Assembly: GCF_000285555.1 (NCBI RefSeq)
Contig: NZ_HE611002.1
Location: forward strand, 1-64,000
Length of the DNA: 64,000 bases
Reading direction: 5' to 3'
From: Kurthia massiliensis
GTDB taxonomy: Bacteria; Bacillota; Bacilli; Bacillales_A; Planococcaceae
The translations under genes were made by a program, and so were the position numbers. The notes beneath the pieces were generated by a model. That model saw only the letters and a list, made by a program, of their open reading frames with translations. It searched no databases and was not told the origin of the DNA. Positions 61,308 to 64,000 of the stretch are shown here, in pieces (position 1 is the first letter of the stretch; each line of letters opens with the position of its first letter).

Positions 61308-61680
61308 CATTCGCGATAATTTGCTTCACTTCTTCGTATTCTTCGTCAGTAAAGACGCGTGCACGAATGAGAAAGCTCTTATTTTCAATCGATTCAATCG
61401 AAAAGCCGCTACCAAAACTGTCGACAACATCTAATACGTGTTGTGTATGTTTTGAATAATTGTACAAGTTTTCATGCATGTAAAACGGCACATCGCCGTC
61501 TACATAACCGAGCAATACATCAATTTGCCCTGGCTTAAAATCTTCTTGTAACAAGCAAAGCGGTTTCGACCCTTCACAGCACCCACCTGACTGATGGAAT
61601 GCAAAAGGCTGATCGTATTTATCTTTTAAAAACTTAATTAACGCTATCGCTTTATCGGTTGCAACAACACGTTCGACCAT
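61291..61680 (-). CDS. DUF779 protein, distal copy
   Basis: A 129-residue DUF779 protein. It shares with the second copy at 63323 the start MVERVVATD, the cysteine motif HQSGGCCEGSKPLC (Cys34, Cys35, Cys42), the DVLLGYVDGDVPFYMHE segment and FTDEE near the end. DUF779 genes commonly stand beside NAD-dependent aldehyde dehydrogenase genes; the clustered cysteines suggest metal binding or redox chemistry, but no function is established to my knowledge. It follows the dehydrogenase by 21 bases and is last in the unit. Confidence 0.85.
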   Translation of the reverse strand: MVERVVATDKAIALIKFLKDKYDQPFAFHQSGGCCEGSKPLCLLQEDFKPGQIDVLLGYVDGDVPFYMHENLYNYSKHTQHVLDVVDSFGSGFSIESIENKSFLIRARVFTDEEYEEVKQIIANEKAVG

Positions 61681-61701
61681 GTTGTTTCCTCTCCTTTCGG
61701 T

Positions 61702-63222
61702 TTAGAAGAAACCTTGAGGCTTTCGGTTGTAGCTAACAAGTAAGTTTTTCGTTTGTTGGTAGTGATCTAACATCATTTTGTGGTTTTCACGACCGATACC
61801 TGAAAGTTTATAACCACCGAAGGCAGCACCAGCTGGGTATTGGTGGTATGTGTTTGTCCATACGCGGCCCGCTTGAATCGCGCGGCCTGCACGGTAAGCG
61901 ATATCGCCTGAACGAGACCATACACCAGCACCTAAGCCGTACTCTGTATCATTCGCAATTTCAATCGCTTCATCATAATCTTTAAATGTTGTTAGCGATA
62001 AAACTGGACCGAAGATTTCTTCTTGGAAAATACGCATTTTGTTATGACCTTTGAAGATTGTAGGTTGGATGTAGAAACCATTTGCTAGGTCGCCATCTAA
62101 CTTGTTCTCTTCGCCACCGACTAACACTTCTGCCCCCTCATCTTTACCGATTTGTAAGTACGATTTGATTTTTTCTTGTTGCTCATTAGAGTTTTGAGCG
62201 CCCATCATCGTTTCTGTATCTAATGGGTTACCGATTTTAATCGCTTTAACGCGTTCAATCGCACGCTCCATGAATTTTTCGTAGATTGATTCTTGTACGA
62301 TTGCACGTGATGGACAAGTACAAATTTCACCTGAGTTCAGTGCGAACATGACAAGACCTTCTACTGCTTTATCTAAAAATTCATCGTCTTCGTCCATAAT
62401 ATCCTCGAAGAAGATGTTCGGTGATTTACCACCTAATTCTAAAGTTACTGGAATAATGTTCTCAGTTGCATATTGCATAATTAAACGACCAACAGCCGTT
62501 GAACCTGTAAATGCTACTTTTGAGATTTTTTTGTTTGTCGCAAGTGCTTTACCTACTGTTGCACCAAAGCCGTTGACAACGTTGACAACACCTGGTGGTA
62601 GTAAGTCTTCGATTAGCTCGATTAGCACTAAAATAGAAGCTGGTGTTTGCTCTGCCGGTTTTAATACGACACAGTTACCTGCTGCTAGCGCCGGAGCGAG
62701 TTTCCAAACAGCCATTAAAATTGGGAAGTTCCAAGGAATGATTTGGCCGACTACCCCTAGTGGCTCTTGGAAATGATAAGCAACTGTATCGTTATCAAGT
62801 TGCGTAATGCTACCTTCTTGAGCGCGAATAGCTGCAGCGAAATAGCGGAAGTGATCTACTGCTAGCGGAATATCTGCATTTAACGTTTCGCGAACGGCTT
62901 TACCGTTATCCCACGTTTCCGCAACTGCGATTAGCTCAAGGTTTTCCTCAATACGATCCGCAATTTTGTTTAAGATATTTGCGCGTTCTGCTGCAGACGT
63001 TTTACCCCAAGCTTCTTTTGCCGCGTGTGCCGCGTCAAGTGCTAGCTCGATGTCTTCCGCCGTTGATTTCGGTGCACGTGTGAACACTTCACCTGTAACA
63101 GGTGTTACGTTGTCGAAGTACTCGCCTTTTACTGGCGGTGTCCATTTACCACCAATAAAGTTTTCGTACTGCTCTTTAAAATTAACTACTGCGCCATCTG
63201 TATTTGGATTTGCATAAATCAT
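61702..63222 (-). CDS. NAD-dependent aldehyde dehydrogenase (AldB/AcoD type)
   Basis: A 506-residue aldehyde dehydrogenase. The catalytic Cys is Cys301 in [11 protein letters not shown] and the general base Glu262 in [21 protein letters not shown] binds [18 protein letters not shown] is the C-terminal signature. The sequence is closest to the AldB/AcoD acetaldehyde dehydrogenase group. It lies between two DUF779 genes on the same strand. It probably oxidises short aliphatic aldehydes such as acetaldehyde to the acid; this is inferred from family and partner genes. Confidence 0.92.
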   Translation of the reverse strand: MIYANPNTDGAVVNFKEQYENFIGGKWTPPVKGEYFDNVTPVTGEVFTRAPKSTAEDIELALDAAHAAKEAWGKTSAAERANILNKIADRIEENLELIAVAETWDNGKAVRETLNADIPLAVDHFRYFAAAIRAQEGSITQLDNDTVAYHFQEPLGVVGQIIPWNFPILMAVWKLAPALAAGNCVVLKPAEQTPASILVLIELIEDLLPPGVVNVVNGFGATVGKALATNKKISKVAFTGSTAVGRLIMQYATENIIPVTLELGGKSPNIFFEDIMDEDDEFLDKAVEGLVMFALNSGEICTCPSRAIVQESIYEKFMERAIERVKAIKIGNPLDTETMMGAQNSNEQQEKIKSYLQIGKDEGAEVLVGGEENKLDGDLANGFYIQPTIFKGHNKMRIFQEEIFGPVLSLTTFKDYDEAIEIANDTEYGLGAGVWSRSGDIAYRAGRAIQAGRVWTNTYHQYPAGAAFGGYKLSGIGRENHKMMLDHYQQTKNLLVSYNRKPQGFF

Positions 63223-63254
63223 TATTAAGCTCGCTCCCTTACTATACTATTTTT

Positions 63255-63276
63255 AAAAAAACAGAAATTTCTGTTT
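63255..63276 (-). terminator. Palindrome between the proximal DUF779 gene and the aldehyde dehydrogenase
   Basis: An 18-base perfect palindrome, AAACAGAAATTTCTGTTT (63259-63276), followed on the minus strand by a T run. It may be a weak terminator that lowers read-through, or an operator: a TATAGT-like -10 lies just beyond. Confidence 0.45.
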
Positions 63277-63322
63277 CATGCTTTCATTATCTACTAAAAT
63301 CGCATTTTTTTCAAATCATTGC

Positions 63323-63685
63323 CTACTGGATTTGTGCTAATTGTTTTTCCTCTTCATCTGTAAAAGGTCGGCTACGTGTTAAAAATGCTTTTCCGAGTTC
63401 CGCTTCTAACGAAAAGCCGCCCATTCCATTCGTCACATCTACGATTACTTGCGTATGCTTCATATATTCATACAAGCTTTCATGCATATAAAATGACACG
63501 TCACCATCGAGTTTACCGAGCAATAAATCGACGCTACCTTCTTTAAACTCACCTTCCTCATAACACATCGGTGCCGTACCATCACAGCAACCGCCTGATA
63601 AATGAAAGACGAGCGCACCGTGATTTTCCTTCAGCTGTTGAATTACTTTCAATGCTTCATCTGTCGCGACGACACGTTCAACCAT
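63323..63685 (-). CDS. DUF779 protein, proximal copy
   Basis: A 120-residue DUF779 protein and paralogue of the 61291 gene. Cys33, Cys34 and Cys41 sit in HLSGGCCDGTAPMC. It is nine residues shorter at the C-terminus and ends EEEKQLAQIQ. AAAGGAGG precedes the ATG. It is first in the unit, 100 bases before the dehydrogenase. Confidence 0.85.
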   Translation of the reverse strand: MVERVVATDEALKVIQQLKENHGALVFHLSGGCCDGTAPMCYEEGEFKEGSVDLLLGKLDGDVSFYMHESLYEYMKHTQVIVDVTNGMGGFSLEAELGKAFLTRSRPFTDEEEKQLAQIQ

Positions 63686-63720
63686 ATTAAAAACCTCCTT
63701 TTTAGTTATTTACCCGCATC

Positions 63721-63749
63721 TAAAAAGGACAAGCATATCACTTGTCCTA
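63721..63749 (-). terminator. Terminator of the gene entering from the right edge
   Basis: Perfect stem AGGACAAG / CTTGTCCT with a seven-base loop, then TTTTTA on the minus strand. It lies only 36 bases before the proximal DUF779 start, so it could also act as an attenuator. Confidence 0.7.
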
Positions 63750-63827
63750 TCATTTACATTTGACGGAAAATCATTTAAACGCCGTGCAAGTTGTGAAACT
63801 TTTTACAATGATACCGCTCATACAATA

Positions 63828-64000
63828 TTATATTTTTTCATAAATACATAATCGATCATTTGGTGATGCGATGAGCGATGGTGGCATTAAACATACTTTT
63901 ACAAATTGAAAACTCGACCAATCTAGCAAGTCGATATACTCGAACATCGGAAAATAAACGATGATCGTCATACGTCTCGGATGTTTTTCATAAGACGCTT
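63828..64000 (-). CDS. 3' end of an unidentified gene, cut by the window edge
   Basis: An open minus-strand frame of at least 56 codons runs in from the right edge and stops with TAA at 63828-63830. The encoded end reads ...PRRMTIIVYFPMFEYIDLLD to a C-terminal NDRLCIYEKI, with ordinary codon use. No family recognised; the start lies outside the window. The terminator at 63721-63749 fits its end. Confidence 0.45.
   Translation of the reverse strand, partial: ASYEKHPRRMTIIVYFPMFEYIDLLDWSSFQFVKVCLMPPSLIASPNDRLCIYEKI

Overview
The window is a block of housekeeping chromosome from a low-GC Gram-positive bacterium of the order Bacillales. Protein sequences and gene order resemble Bacillus subtilis and its relatives: the rpoBC, str, S10, spc and alpha clusters, the ecf genes, and the ctsR-mcsA-mcsB-clpC-radA set. 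The protein sequences and the loss of genes normally linked to sporulation point to a non-sporulating member of the Planococcaceae/Caryophanaceae, perhaps Kurthia. This is inference; no 16S gene lies in the window. I saw no insertion sequence, prophage, CRISPR array or tRNA gene.

Layout. Positions 1-204 hold three evenly spaced strong promoters firing left out of the window, very probably for an rRNA operon. Next come salA, an orphan acyltransferase, a MaoC hydratase and a ClC-type chloride channel. From 4.5 to 41.9 kb almost everything is on the minus strand and concerns translation and transcription: rpsI-rplM, truA-ecfT-ecfA2-ecfA1, rplQ-rpoA-rpsK-rpsM-rpmJ-infA, adk-secY and the spc and S10 clusters, a Na+/H+ antiporter-family gene, tuf-fusA-rpsG-rpsL, rpoC-rpoB, an RsmC-like methyltransferase, rplL-rplJ-rplA-rplK, nusG and secE. 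From 42 to 46.5 kb rpmG, sigH, rae1, rlmB, mrnC and cysS follow; the cysS group sits behind a T-box with a UGC (Cys) specifier. Then come gltX, ispF, ispD, yacL, radA, clpC, mcsB, mcsA and ctsR, the last behind a clear CtsR operator. The last 7.5 kb is accessory: a DUF4870 protein, a small membrane protein, corA, a HemAT-like oxygen-sensing chemoreceptor, a histidine phosphatase, an acyl-CoA thioesterase, and an aldehyde dehydrogenase between two DUF779 paralogues. A gene fragment runs off the right edge.

Regulation is easy to read here. Many minus-strand promoters have exact 17-bp spacing. Ribosomal operons carry long leaders (S10, L10/L12 with an attenuator, L11/L1, L13, str, infA), and intrinsic terminators separate units. 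In several places the next promoter is built into the previous terminator hairpin (ecfA1, rplJ, radA).

The most interesting observations are: a candidate structured RNA between rplQ and ecfA1 with a perfect three-way junction and its own terminator; three consensus DnaA boxes within 81 bp at the DUF4870 promoter; the DUF779-ALDH-DUF779 arrangement; the absence of disA, map, cysE, the L7Ae-like gene and several sporulation genes from their customary places; a T-box unit that reaches sigH; and a nusG start whose Shine-Dalgarno is separated from the ATG by a small hairpin.
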